Positions 38,158-46,731 of a DNA stretch of 64,000 nucleotides are shown here, in pieces. Positions within the stretch are counted from its first letter, which is position 1, and every line of letters begins with the position of its first letter. Under the pieces are notes generated by a model that did not search any database, was not told where the DNA came from, and was given only the letters and a program-made list of their open reading frames with translations. The DNA lies in NCBI RefSeq assembly GCF_000526995.1, contig NZ_AZUI01000001.1, forward strand, positions 4,816,001-4,880,000, read 5' to 3'. Origin of the DNA: Lacrimispora indolis DSM 755. Its GTDB lineage: Bacteria > Bacillota > Clostridia > Lachnospirales > Lachnospiraceae. The translations under genes and the position numbers were made by a program.

Positions 38158-38222
38158 GAATGAGAGCAAAGACAAATTTTCGTTGTGCCTGCACATAAGA
38201 AAATTTGTCTTTGCTCTCATTC
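38158..38222. repeat. Perfect 24-bp inverted repeat
   Basis: Arms at 38158-38181 (GAATGAGAGCAAAG...) and 38199-38222 are perfect complements with a 17-base loop. No T-tract follows, so it is not a standard terminator. It begins a run of palindromes and repeats between pyrB and an ABC operon. Confidence 0.9.
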
Positions 38223-38240
38223 ATAGGGCGAAAGCCCGTG

Positions 38241-38268
38241 AGCCAGGGAACCCGTGGGTTCCCTGGCT
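38241..38268. repeat. Perfect 13-bp GC-rich inverted repeat
   Basis: AGCCAGGGAACCC (38241-38253), loop GT, then the exact complement (38256-38268). A small GGGCGAAAGCCC hairpin lies just before it (38226-38237). Confidence 0.9.
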
Positions 38269-38284
38269 GCACTGCGGATTGGCG

Positions 38285-38380
38285 GACTGCACCGTGTGTT
38301 AACGTGCTACACCGTGTATTGACATGCTACACTGTGTGTGCTAACAGCTGCACCATGCATTAACGTCCACACTGCAGACT
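38285..38380 (+). repeat. Degenerate ~20-bp tandem repeat, about 4.5 copies
   Basis: Units starting near 38286, 38306, 38326, 38347 and 38367 share the pattern CTRCACYGTGYRTTAACGT with substitutions. The array runs up to the ribosome site of the ABC ATPase gene. Whether it is regulatory or part of a small repeat element is unclear. Confidence 0.75.
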
Positions 38381-38401
38381 TATATTAAGGAGGAATCTGC
38401 T

Positions 38402-39142
38402 TTGGAAAAAGACAAAACACCTATGATTCAGGTCAAGAATCTCTATAAGGTGTACAAAGTGGGAAACACAAAGGTCTATGCATTAAACGGCGTAGACTTC
38501 ACCATATACAAAGGGGAATTTTGTGCAATCGTAGGCCCATCCGGATCCGGTAAATCCACTCTTTTAAATATGTTGGCAGGTCTTGAAAAGCCCACAAAGG
38601 GAGAGATTGTCATTGGCAAAAGCCATATTGAAAAGCTTTCAGAAAATCAGCTGGTATCGTTTCGCAGAAAGCATGTGGGTTTTATTTTTCAGTCTTATAA
38701 CCTATTACAGACAATGAATGCGGTAGAGAACGTGGCCATGCCTTTGTCATTTCGGGGAGTGTCAAAGAAAGTGAGGAATGAGAAGGCGAGAGAGTACATA
38801 AAGCTGGTAGGGCTAGAGAAGCAGATGAAGCATATGGCCAATGAAATGTCAGGCGGCCAGCAGCAGAGGGTCGGCATTGCAAGAGCATTGGCGGTAGATC
38901 CCCAGATCATCTTTGCAGATGAGCCAACCGGAAACCTGGATTCCAAGACGACCAGGGAAATTTTAAGCCTGATGCAGAAAATCGTGAGGGAGCAGAATCA
39001 GACTCTGGTCATGGTAACTCATGATAATTATATTGCAAAGTTTGCAGACAGACAGTTCCATATAGTTGATGGAAAAATTATTAAAATCGAAGAACAGCAT
39101 CATGAGGATACGAAGGAGGATATGGTAAATGAACAAGGGTAG
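38402..39142 (+). CDS. ABC transporter ATPase, MacB/LolD type
   Basis: A 246-aa ATPase with Walker A GPSGSGKST (about residues 41-49), Q-loop FQSYNLLQTMNAVENVAMPL, signature MSGGQQQRVGIARAL, Walker B IIFADEPTGNLDS and the H-loop VTHD. This subgroup powers FtsX-like mechanotransmission permeases. The TTG start at 38402 is supported by AAGGAGG with eight-base spacing. The 3' end overlaps the secreted-protein gene, and the permease follows, giving a three-gene operon. Confidence 0.93.
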   Translation: MEKDKTPMIQVKNLYKVYKVGNTKVYALNGVDFTIYKGEFCAIVGPSGSGKSTLLNMLAGLEKPTKGEIVIGKSHIEKLSENQLVSFRRKHVGFIFQSYNLLQTMNAVENVAMPLSFRGVSKKVRNEKAREYIKLVGLEKQMKHMANEMSGGQQQRVGIARALAVDPQIIFADEPTGNLDSKTTREILSLMQKIVREQNQTLVMVTHDNYIAKFADRQFHIVDGKIIKIEEQHHEDTKEDMVNEQG

Positions 39143-40985
39143 GAGAGGATTTCTGTGGCTGCTTGCGGCCATTATGCTTATTTCGGCTGTGCCTGGCGCG
39201 GCTTTTGCCCAATATGACTTAAGCAGAAATACCTACATTGACGTAAAGAAAACCCCATCCGGGAAAACAGGAGAAAACGTTACCATTAATATGGTTTTCA
39301 CCAATAATGGCAGCAATGATTTGAACAACGTAGCAGTGAGATTTGACAGTGATCTGGCGGAACAGGAATATCAGGCAACGGAAAATGCTGATGAAGAGAC
39401 AAAGTATTCGGGAGCAATCTTTCCTTTTGAGATCACTTCCAGTACCTTTGATAACAAAAAGCTGGGAACGGTAAAGAGCGGAACTTCTAAGACTATTTCT
39501 CTCACCGCAAGGGTCCGGAGAGACATAGCAGAAGGCTATTACCTAATACCTTTGGAAGTAGTAACCGATGCATTTAAAAAGGATGACGGAGCTCATGCCA
39601 GTTATGAAAAGGTAAACATCTGGATCACAAAATCCTCCTCAACCACGGAATCCGGAAAAGATGAAGGAACCATCCAGTTTGAACTGGGAGAAAACCAGAA
39701 TACGCCTTTTGGTACATATCCCCAGACTTTGAATTTTAATATGAATGTCCGCAACTCTTCCAATGTTACAGCCTTTGATGTAGATATCCGGATGGGTCTG
39801 AGCCAGGACAGCACCAAGTTTCCCTTTGATATTAATGACGGAAACTACACCAGACATTACGAACGGATCGGCGGAGGAGAGACGGTGGAGGTCCCATACA
39901 GCATGAACATCCGCAAGGATGTTTACAGCGGATATTACCCCATAACCTTTACCATCGAATACCGTGACAGCACGGATGGAGACATACAGAAGGCGGAAGA
40001 GACCTTCTATGTAAATATCCAGAATAAAGACAAGGAAGAAGAAACCGGTGATTTCAACGCTAATGACAGGACAAAGGCCAGAATCATTGTAGATGGATTC
40101 CAGACCAACCCGGAAACAGTTTACGCCGGGGAGGAGTTTGAAATGATCCTTCATATGAAAAACGCCTCCGAAAACGTTGCCGCAAGCAACATCCTCTTTA
40201 ACCTGGAATCAGAAAAGGTGACGGACAGCGCGGTATTTACTATGGATTCCGGAGCCTCTTCCATTGTTGTAAATTCACTGGCCGCGGGCCAGACCACAGA
40301 TATAAAGCTGAAGCTTCGGGCAGGAGCCTGGGTGGATCAAAGGACCTATGCCATCACCATTAATGAAAAATATGACAGCCCTGAGTTTAAGAATGCGGAA
40401 GAAAAGGTGACGGTGAACATCCCTGTCAAACAGGTTTCCAGGCTGAATACGGGAACCATTGAGGTGATGCCTGATATGATTTCCGTAGGTTCGGAGACCA
40501 ATGTGATGTTTCCTATCAATAATACGGGAAAGGTACTCCTTTACAACGTAATGGTGGCTTTTGTAGGAGACTCTATCCAGCAGACCAACAGCTATGTGGG
40601 AAATATAAAACCGGGAGAATCAGGGAATGTAGATGCCATGATCAGCGGAATAGCTCCCACCATGGATGATGGGAAAGTCAAGGTCATGATCACCTATGAG
40701 GACGAAAACGGTGTAGTCAGCGATCCCATTGAAAAAGAAATCACTTTAACGGTAACAGAGCAGGAAAGCCTGGATCCCGGAATGGATGGTTCAGGAGAAT
40801 TTCCGGCTGTAACAGAGCCGGAAGGATCCTCTAAATATGGAAAGTTCGTCATTCCGGCGGTCATTGCCGTTTTGGTTATAGGAACCATTGGAACTGTAGT
40901 TGTGCTTAAAAGGCGCAAAAAGAAAAAGGAAGCAGAAGCATTAGAAGCATTAGAACCAGAAGAGGAAAAAGACAATGAGATTTAG
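39129..40985 (+). CDS. Secreted CARDB/S-layer-like protein, partner of the ABC system
   Basis: A 618-aa surface protein with a signal peptide (residues about 1-27, cleavage after AAFA). Repeated beta-sandwich modules have the COG1361/CARDB pattern (TGENVTINMVFTNNGSNDLNNVAVRF; YAGEEFEMILHMKNASENVAASNI; VGSETNVMFPINNTGKVLLYNVMV). A C-terminal membrane helix (about 573-592) is followed by a basic then acidic tail. It overlaps the ATPase gene by 14 bases and the permease gene by 11. The layout recalls MacA-MacB, with this protein in the place of the adaptor. Substrate unknown. Confidence 0.82.
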   Translation: MNKGRRGFLWLLAAIMLISAVPGAAFAQYDLSRNTYIDVKKTPSGKTGENVTINMVFTNNGSNDLNNVAVRFDSDLAEQEYQATENADEETKYSGAIFPFEITSSTFDNKKLGTVKSGTSKTISLTARVRRDIAEGYYLIPLEVVTDAFKKDDGAHASYEKVNIWITKSSSTTESGKDEGTIQFELGENQNTPFGTYPQTLNFNMNVRNSSNVTAFDVDIRMGLSQDSTKFPFDINDGNYTRHYERIGGGETVEVPYSMNIRKDVYSGYYPITFTIEYRDSTDGDIQKAEETFYVNIQNKDKEEETGDFNANDRTKARIIVDGFQTNPETVYAGEEFEMILHMKNASENVAASNILFNLESEKVTDSAVFTMDSGASSIVVNSLAAGQTTDIKLKLRAGAWVDQRTYAITINEKYDSPEFKNAEEKVTVNIPVKQVSRLNTGTIEVMPDMISVGSETNVMFPINNTGKVLLYNVMVAFVGDSIQQTNSYVGNIKPGESGNVDAMISGIAPTMDDGKVKVMITYEDENGVVSDPIEKEITLTVTEQESLDPGMDGSGEFPAVTEPEGSSKYGKFVIPAVIAVLVIGTIGTVVVLKRRKKKKEAEALEALEPEEEKDNEI

Positions 40986-42336
40986 CGATTTGCTATCCAT
41001 GAGTGTAAATAACTTAAGACGCAGGAAATTAAGGACATTTTTAACGGTTCTGGGAGTTTTGATCGGTACGGCTTCCATTGTTGTCATGGTGTCTTTGGGA
41101 ATCGGCTTTAATGAACTTACCATGGAACAGATCGCTTCCTACGGAAGCCTTACGGAAATTTCTGTATATTCCAACGCCATGTGGGGAGGAAATGACAGCA
41201 GCAAGGATCCTAATTACATGACGGACGATGTAATCTCACAGTTTGGACAGATCGAGCATGTTAACACAGCCTCCCCCCTTTTGGAGACTAACGTTTTAAT
41301 GACCCAGGGAGTTTATCAGGCATATATCAACCTGATCGGAGTTTCCCCGGAGTACATGAAAAACATTCCGTTAAAGGAAGGAAGTCTCCCGGAACCGGGA
41401 AAGAGGGACCTTCAAATGGTTGTGGGGAATATGGTCGCCAGGAATTTCAACAATCCCAAAAGCAATCGTTACGGCTATTATGATGATTCTTCCAGCATTC
41501 CTGACATAGATTTTATAAATAAGCCTCTGTTTGTGATTTTTGATATGGATGCTTATTATCAGTCTCAGGGAGGGGGAACGGGAGATGGAGGCACAACCGT
41601 CAAGCCGCCTAAAAAGTACCTGATACCAACAGCCGGACTGGTGGCAGGAGGGCAGGAGGAATGGAACAGCTACAGCTACAGCGTTTATGTGGATTTGGAA
41701 GCTTTAAAATCCCAGTTGAAACAGATTTTTAAAAAGAAGCCCATTCCCAATCAGCCTACCAATAAAAAGGGGAAACCTTACAACTATTTTATTTACCAGC
41801 AGGCAATTGTGGAAGTAGATGATATGAACAATGTTACGGCAGTGCAGAAGGCCATTACAGATATGGGTTATCAGGCCAACAGCAATATGGAATGGCTGGA
41901 ACAGTCCCAGAAACAGGCCAAAATGGTTCAGGCCCTTTTGGGAGGGATCGGAGCAGTATCCTTATTTGTGGCTGCCATCGGCATTGCCAATACCATGATG
42001 ATGTCCATTTATGAAAGAACAAAGGAAATCGGGATTTTAAAGGTTCTGGGCTGTGATATGAATAATATCAGAAACATGTTTCTTCTGGAATCCGGCTTTA
42101 TCGGCTTTTTAGGAGGAATCACAGGGATCTTATTCAGCTACGGGGTTTCATTCCTCATTAATAAGTTCCTTTCAGGCCGTTTTATGCCAGGCATGCCAGG
42201 CGATCTTTCCAGGATCCCTCCATGGCTTTCTCTGGCAGCCGTGGGTTTTGCTGTATTTGTAGGCATGGCCGCAGGATTTTTCCCTGCCCTAAGGGCAATG
42301 AAGTTAAGCCCTCTTGCAGCCATAAGGAATGAATAA
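40975..42336 (+). CDS. MacB-like ABC permease (FtsX domain)
   Basis: A 453-aa permease with the MacB topology: an N-terminal helix (about 18-42, following NNLRRRKLRTFLTVLGVLIG), a large extracellular MacB-PCD-like domain (about 55-315), and three C-terminal helices of the FtsX domain (about 322-345, 370-395, 415-440) including ANTMMMSIYERTKEIGILKVLG. Such permeases do not translocate through the membrane but transmit force to outer partners. It is co-transcribed with the preceding two genes. Confidence 0.92.
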   Translation: MRFSDLLSMSVNNLRRRKLRTFLTVLGVLIGTASIVVMVSLGIGFNELTMEQIASYGSLTEISVYSNAMWGGNDSSKDPNYMTDDVISQFGQIEHVNTASPLLETNVLMTQGVYQAYINLIGVSPEYMKNIPLKEGSLPEPGKRDLQMVVGNMVARNFNNPKSNRYGYYDDSSSIPDIDFINKPLFVIFDMDAYYQSQGGGTGDGGTTVKPPKKYLIPTAGLVAGGQEEWNSYSYSVYVDLEALKSQLKQIFKKKPIPNQPTNKKGKPYNYFIYQQAIVEVDDMNNVTAVQKAITDMGYQANSNMEWLEQSQKQAKMVQALLGGIGAVSLFVAAIGIANTMMMSIYERTKEIGILKVLGCDMNNIRNMFLLESGFIGFLGGITGILFSYGVSFLINKFLSGRFMPGMPGDLSRIPPWLSLAAVGFAVFVGMAAGFFPALRAMKLSPLAAIRNE

Positions 42337-42394
42337 CTGATTTATAAAAGGGGCTTGCATTTCTTTTGGGAATATTATATGATGTTAGACAAGG

Positions 42395-42464
42395 TACGTG
42401 CGACTGGCGGATCAGTGGAGTGAAACCACGGGGAGCACGATACAAAAAAGCCGACCGCCTGGGC
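42395..42464 (+). promoter_or_regulatory. ZTP (pfl) riboswitch aptamer
   Basis: Conserved pfl-motif elements occur in order: CGTGCGACTGGCGGA (about 42397), a GTGG/CCAC helix, CCACGGGGAGCACG (42426), a short A-rich linker, then GCCGACCGCCTGGGC (42450-42464), which forms the pseudoknot with the GGCGG segment. The class senses ZTP/ZMP, the signal of 10-formyl-THF shortage. The genes behind it use 10-formyl-THF in purine synthesis, the classic context. Recognised from the consensus, not by a search. Confidence 0.92.
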
Positions 42465-42492
42465 GCCCTAAGGGATGCCCAGGCGGTTTTTT
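42453..42492 (+). terminator. ZTP-controlled terminator
   Basis: CCGCCTGGGC (42455-42464) pairs with GCCCAGGCGG (42477-42486), followed by TTTTTT. The 5' arm is the aptamer's pseudoknot strand, so ligand binding should prevent termination. Confidence 0.9.
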
Positions 42493-42523
42493 GTGTTTTT
42501 ATTCAGAAAGGAGACCAGATTTG

Positions 42524-43237
42524 ATGAGTTTGATTTCTTTACAAGAGGATTTAAAGAACAATTCCTATCCTGGAAGAGGCATTGTCATGGGAAAGACGCC
42601 GGATGGCAGGAAAGCAGTTGCCGCCTATTTCATTATGGGGAGAAGCGAAAACAGCCGCAACCGCGTATTCGTGGAGGAAGGAACAGGAATACGTACCCAG
42701 GCCTTTGACCCTTCAAAGGTCACTGACCCAAGCCTTATTATTTATGCTCCGGTGCGGGTTATGGGCAATAAAACCATTGTCACAAACGGGGACCATACAG
42801 ATACCATTTATAAGGGAATGGATATACAGCTGACCTTTGAGCAGTCCCTGCGGTGCAGGGAATTTGAGCCGGACAGTCCTAATTATACGCCCCGCATTTC
42901 CGGCATAATGCATATGGAGGGAGACCGCTTTAATTACGCCATGTCCATCATAAAAAGCAATCACGGGAACCCGGATTCCTGCAACCGCTATACCTTTGCC
43001 TATGACAATCCGGCGGCAGGAGAGGCTCACTTCATTCATACCTATATGCATGATGGCAATCCGCTGCCAAGCTTTGAAGGGGAGCCAAAGCTGGTAGAAA
43101 CCCTGGATGATCTGGATGAGTTTACCGCCATGGTGTGGGAAAGCCTTTATGAGGAAAATAAGATCTCTCTTTTTGTAAGATATATTGACATTGAATCGGG
43201 AGACTATGAGACCCGGATCGTGAATAAAAACCAATGA
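42524..43237 (+). CDS. purO: IMP cyclohydrolase (PurO-like)
   Basis: A 237-aa IMP cyclohydrolase-like protein that closes FAICAR to IMP, the last step of purine synthesis. It resembles the archaeal PurO fold (start SLISLQEDLKNNSYPGRGIVMGKTPDGRKAVAAYFIMGRS, then RNRVF). The ATG at 42524 lies behind AAAGGAGA after the riboswitch terminator. The paired formyltransferase gene follows by 14 bases. Together they replace bifunctional PurH. Confidence 0.88.
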   Translation: MSLISLQEDLKNNSYPGRGIVMGKTPDGRKAVAAYFIMGRSENSRNRVFVEEGTGIRTQAFDPSKVTDPSLIIYAPVRVMGNKTIVTNGDHTDTIYKGMDIQLTFEQSLRCREFEPDSPNYTPRISGIMHMEGDRFNYAMSIIKSNHGNPDSCNRYTFAYDNPAAGEAHFIHTYMHDGNPLPSFEGEPKLVETLDDLDEFTAMVWESLYEENKISLFVRYIDIESGDYETRIVNKNQ

Positions 43238-43251
43238 CAGGAGTACAAAAG

Positions 43252-44430
43252 ATGAATGAACTGGAATTAAAATACGGCTGCAACCCAAATCAGAAACCCT
43301 CCAGAATTTTTATGAATGATGGGAAAGAGCTTCCCATTCAGGTCTTAAGCGGCCGGCCGGGATATATCAATTTCCTGGATGCCTTCCATGGCTGGCAGCT
43401 GGTAAAGGAATTAAAGGAAGCCACCGGCCTTCCTGCGGCTTCTTCTTTTAAGCATGTGTCACCGGCCGGCGCAGCAGTGGGACTGCCTCTTGACCGGACC
43501 CTTGCAAGGATTTACCGGGTGGAGGATATGGAAGGGCTTTCACCCCTGGCCTGTGCCTATGCAAGGGCAAGAGGAGCTGACCGCATGTCTTCCTTCGGGG
43601 ATTTCATTTCCCTGTCAGATATCTGTGATGTGGATACAGCCAGGATCATCAAGCGGGAAGTATCTGACGGCGTCATTGCTCCCGGATATGAGCCGGAGGC
43701 CCTGGAAATCTTAAAGTCCAAGAAAAACGGCAATTATAACGTTATCAGCATGGAACCGGATTATGTACCGGAGCCTCTTGAAAGGAAGCAGGTTTACGGC
43801 ATCACCTTTGAGCAGGGAAGGAATGATGTAAAAATTGATGAAGGGCTTTTAAGGAATCTGGTGACAGAAAACCAGGAAATCCCTCAATCATCAAAAATTG
43901 ACTTAATCATTTCCCTTATCACATTAAAATACACCCAGTCCAATTCTGTCTGCTTTGCAAAGGGCGGACAGGCCATCGGCATCGGAGCAGGCCAGCAGTC
44001 CCGCATTCACTGCACCAGGCTGGCGGGAAGCAAGGCTGACAACTGGTTTTTACGCCAGGCTCCCCAGGTGCTGGACCTTTCCTTTGTGGATGGCATCGGC
44101 CGTGCGGACAGGGACAATGCCATTGATGTTTACATTGGCGATGATTTTATGGATGTAATTGCAGACGGCAGATGGGAGAATATTTTCAGGGTAAAACCGC
44201 CTGTATTTACAGGGGAAGAGAAACGGGCATGGCTGAATCAGCTGACAGACGTTTCTCTGGGATCCGACGCATTCTTCCCCTTTGGCGACAACATTGACCG
44301 TGCTTATAAAAGCGGTGTGCGGTACGTGGCACAGCCGGGAGGCTCGGTCCGGGATGACCAGGTAATTGAAACCTGTAATAAATATGGAATGGCCATGGCA
44401 TTTACAGGAGTGCGCCTGTTCCATCATTGA
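43252..44430 (+). CDS. purH: AICAR formyltransferase (stand-alone PurH domain)
   Basis: A 392-aa protein covering only the AICAR transformylase part of PurH: LKYGCNPNQKPS at the start, ASSFKHVSPAGAAVG, the catalytic-type SNSVCFAKGGQAIGIGAGQQSRIHC, and SDAFFPFGDNIDRAYKSGV with the late QPGGSVRDDQVI. It transfers a formyl group from 10-formyl-THF to AICAR. The N-terminal MGS/IMP cyclohydrolase domain is missing and is supplied by the PurO-like gene. The ATG at 43252 has AGGAG upstream. Confidence 0.93.
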   Translation: MNELELKYGCNPNQKPSRIFMNDGKELPIQVLSGRPGYINFLDAFHGWQLVKELKEATGLPAASSFKHVSPAGAAVGLPLDRTLARIYRVEDMEGLSPLACAYARARGADRMSSFGDFISLSDICDVDTARIIKREVSDGVIAPGYEPEALEILKSKKNGNYNVISMEPDYVPEPLERKQVYGITFEQGRNDVKIDEGLLRNLVTENQEIPQSSKIDLIISLITLKYTQSNSVCFAKGGQAIGIGAGQQSRIHCTRLAGSKADNWFLRQAPQVLDLSFVDGIGRADRDNAIDVYIGDDFMDVIADGRWENIFRVKPPVFTGEEKRAWLNQLTDVSLGSDAFFPFGDNIDRAYKSGVRYVAQPGGSVRDDQVIETCNKYGMAMAFTGVRLFHH

Positions 44431-44435
44431 CCCTT

Positions 44436-44480
44436 AAAACGGAATCAGGCCTTTTTATAACAGGCTGATTCCGTTTTTAT
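44436..44480 (+). terminator. purH terminator
   Basis: AAAACGGAATCAGGCC (44436-44451) pairs with GGCTGATTCCGTTTTT (one bulge), followed by ATT. Confidence 0.85.
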
Positions 44481-44621
44481 TGTCCACATATTCTTTGTTT
44501 TTGGGTGCGGCCCGTTTCAGGATGGAAAAGGAAAATAAGTACCAGCCTATATTTTTTGTAAAAGCACTTTAAAGAGAAGGGCGGCATAAAATGAGAGTAA
44601 GTAAGTTTAAGGTGGCTTTCT

Positions 44622-44903
44622 TTGAAGACTTTTCCCAAACCTTTAACTGCGCGAGAAGAACGAGAGTGTCTGGAACGATACCAGGAAGGGGATCGGGAGG
44701 CGAGAGCCACACTCATCGAGCGGAATATGCGCCTGGTGGCACATGTGGCAAAGAAATATCAAAATACGGATTATGATATGGAAGATCTTCTTTCCGTAGG
44801 AACCATAGGACTTATTAAAGCCGTTAATACCTTTCATCCGGACCGAGGCTCCAGACTGGCCACTTATGCGGCCAAATGTGTGGAGAATGGTATCCTATCA
44901 TAA
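44622..44903 (+). CDS. sigK: Sporulation sigma factor SigK, N-terminal half (interrupted)
   Basis: The first 89 residues match the start of mature SigK: FPKPLTAREERECLERY, IERNMRLVAHVAKKYQNT, DLLSVGTIGLIKAVNTF and the region 2.4 stretch LATYAAKCVEN. The frame then leaves the family and stops five codons later (44903). Translation probably starts at TTG 44622, six bases after AAGGTGG; there is no in-frame hydrophobic pro-sequence upstream, unlike Bacillus pro-SigK. The remainder of the gene lies 6.9 kb downstream. Precise excision of the intervening DNA would rebuild a 210-aa mother-cell sigma factor. Confidence 0.93.
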   Translation: MKTFPKPLTAREERECLERYQEGDREARATLIERNMRLVAHVAKKYQNTDYDMEDLLSVGTIGLIKAVNTFHPDRGSRLATYAAKCVENGILS

Positions 44904-44909
44904 CGGCTC
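44886..44909 (+). other. Left attachment site (attL) of the skin element
   Basis: AA at 44886-44887 is the inferred crossover dinucleotide. The following 22 bases (44888-44909, ending ACGGCTC) are the element half-site and mirror the right end. Left of the crossover is sigK coding sequence. Confidence 0.7.
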
Positions 44910-44926
44910 TAAACCGTTTTCTCATA

Positions 44927-45964
44927 TTATATTTTAAATTCCAGGATCATATCATGCAAATCCTCAGCCAGTCCAGATAACATGTCACTTGAGGCTGCAA
45001 TCTTTTCCAATGCACCGGCTTCTTCCTCCATGGACCGGTTTACTTCTCCTGCGGCAGATGAATTCTGCTTTGCGATTCCGGCTAAATGCTCCAGTAAAGC
45101 CAGTATTATGTTTTTCATATCATACATATCTTTTCCCGTATTGCTTAATTGCAGGGAAGCCTTTTGGGAGGCCGATCTTAGCGGTTCCCTCCATGGTGTG
45201 TTCTGATTGCTCCAAGGCCCTGCCTGCAATTTCCTGAATGGTCTTTGATACCTCTTCCGCAGTTCTGGAAGACTGAGAGGAAGCGGCCGTAAGCTGCTGA
45301 GAAGTGATGGCCACCTGTCTGGAAGAAACATTGATTTTTTGAATGATCACTTTTTAAGTCAAATTCAGCCAGTCTTTTCGAGTAATCGGAGGCGCACTTA
45401 ACAGAATGTGATATTTTTTCGGAAAAATCAATCCTGATAAAACAATAACTACTGTGAAGGCCATAAGAACCAGGAGGCTGATTTCCTTAAAACGGTTAAG
45501 TTCCTGATAAATTGATTCAGCATCAAAATCTGCACCTATAATTCCCACAACATTGCCCTGTCTGTCCTTTAGAGGGTAATAGGAGCTTATAAATATGCCC
45601 CATCCTTCTACAACGTTTAACTTACTGTCTGCATATGGGATGCCGCTCCAGGCCTGCTCATAGGAGGAGTCTGATTTCTCTTATTTTTATCAGGTTGTCT
45701 CTTTCCTGAATATAATAGGCCGTGTTTTCATCTTCTATGGATATCAAGGTTTTAAACTTTTCCAAATCAAGGTACTTACCGGACTGGGATACTGTCCGGA
45801 ACGCCTCTTCGGCAGCTCTGCTGGTGATCATGTTATAGCTTTGCAGGTATAGAATATATGCCAGTGCAGCGGCAATGGATATTACCATGACAAGAAAGAA
45901 TACGGTAATTTTCACTCTGAGATTTTTTCGGAAAGAAAATTTTTATAAAAGAAACCTTCATCAT
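44927..45964 (-). pseudogene. Methyl-accepting chemotaxis protein, decayed
   Basis: Minus-strand fragments in several frames together resemble a membrane chemoreceptor. There is a start near 45964 with a frameshift within 60 bases, then an N-terminal membrane helix (ITVFFLVMVISIAAALAYIL). A Cache-like sensor piece follows (GNVVGIIGADFDAESIY, then a second membrane helix), and C-terminal signalling coiled-coil pieces (TAASSQSSRTAEEVSKTIQEIA; EVNRSMEEEAGALEKIAA). At least three frame breaks occur and the kinase-control tip is mostly missing, so it is non-functional. It is the leftmost cargo of the skin element and points away from the hydrogenase genes. Confidence 0.75.
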
Positions 45965-46269
45965 AAGCTCCCAAATCATTATTTTGAACAGCTCAAATCA
46001 ATGGCTGATCCAGCATTCAGTATATCCTCAAATCAATAAGGGTGCAAGCGGGATTTTTCTAAAAAATTGCAAAAATATGTGCAAATAGCGCAAAAGTTTA
46101 GGAAAGTTTATGTGAATTATGCATAAAAGTTTTGAGAAAATCATCCTTTTTTTTCCTCCCAATTCTGGGTTGATACAACCTTTCCTGCAATATTCCCCCG
46201 GCAAAGAATATTTGATTATGTCCAACATATATATTGATAAATAACAAAAATAAAAAAGGAGGCAAGGAT
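45965..46269. other. Upstream region of the hydrogenase operon
   Basis: About 300 AT-rich bases between the receptor remnant and the hydrogenase genes. A palindrome-like TTTATG...CATAAA (46107-46127) and a weak -35/-10 pair (TTGATT 46212, TGATAA 46235) are visible. No known regulator site could be assigned with confidence. An AAAAAAGGAGG ribosome site ends the stretch. Confidence 0.35.
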
Positions 46270-46731
46270 ATGGTGAAGTTAGTTGCTATCGGCAACCGGT
46301 TTATGAAGGATGACGCTATAGCAATTGAAGCTGCCGAAATGCTGGAAGACCGGCTGATTCACCAGGATATCCATGTAATCATTGGTGAAACCGATTTCCA
46401 AAACTGTTTTTATTTACTGAATGAAGATGACTTTATTTTTATACTTGACGCACTTTCCCCAAGGGCAGAGCCTGGAAGAGTCCATTTATTTCGCTTGGAA
46501 GACGTGATGTCAGAGCCTTCCTTGCTCTCTATGCAGCATGATTTAAGCATGTTGGAACTCATGAAGCTGTACGGCGTTCCGTTTAAGGGGTATCTCATTG
46601 GCATTGAAATCTCCGAAATCGGTCTTGGCCATGAACTCAGCCCTGTTTTAAGGGATAAGCTGCCTCAGATCTGTCAGGAGATTGAAGGTGCTATTCAAAA
46701 AATCATATGGGAGGAAGCCATTTATGCATGA
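46270..46731 (+). CDS. Hydrogenase maturation protease (HyaD/HybD, M52 family)
   Basis: A 153-aa endopeptidase that cleaves the C-terminal extension of a [NiFe] hydrogenase large subunit after nickel insertion. Family marks are AIGNRFMKDDAIAIEA (with a nickel-sensing acidic residue), ILDALSPRAEPGRVHLF, the conserved His in SMQHDLS, and LIGIEISEIGLGHELSP. The ATG at 46270 follows AAAGGAGG. It is the first gene of the hydrogenase cluster inside the skin element and overlaps the next ORF by eight bases. Its substrate is very likely the large subunit encoded at 48439. Confidence 0.9.
   Translation: MVKLVAIGNRFMKDDAIAIEAAEMLEDRLIHQDIHVIIGETDFQNCFYLLNEDDFIFILDALSPRAEPGRVHLFRLEDVMSEPSLLSMQHDLSMLELMKLYGVPFKGYLIGIEISEIGLGHELSPVLRDKLPQICQEIEGAIQKIIWEEAIYA

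Noticed and set aside
38036..38302. Overlapping ORFs on both strands in the repeat region
   Set aside because: They read through the perfect palindrome, so each mirrors the other; no ribosome site and no protein character.
46107..46127. FNR/CRP-type operator upstream of the hydrogenase genes
   Set aside because: The TTTATG/CATAAA palindrome does not match the TTGAT-N4-ATCAA or TGTGA-N6-TCACA consensus well enough to name a regulator.
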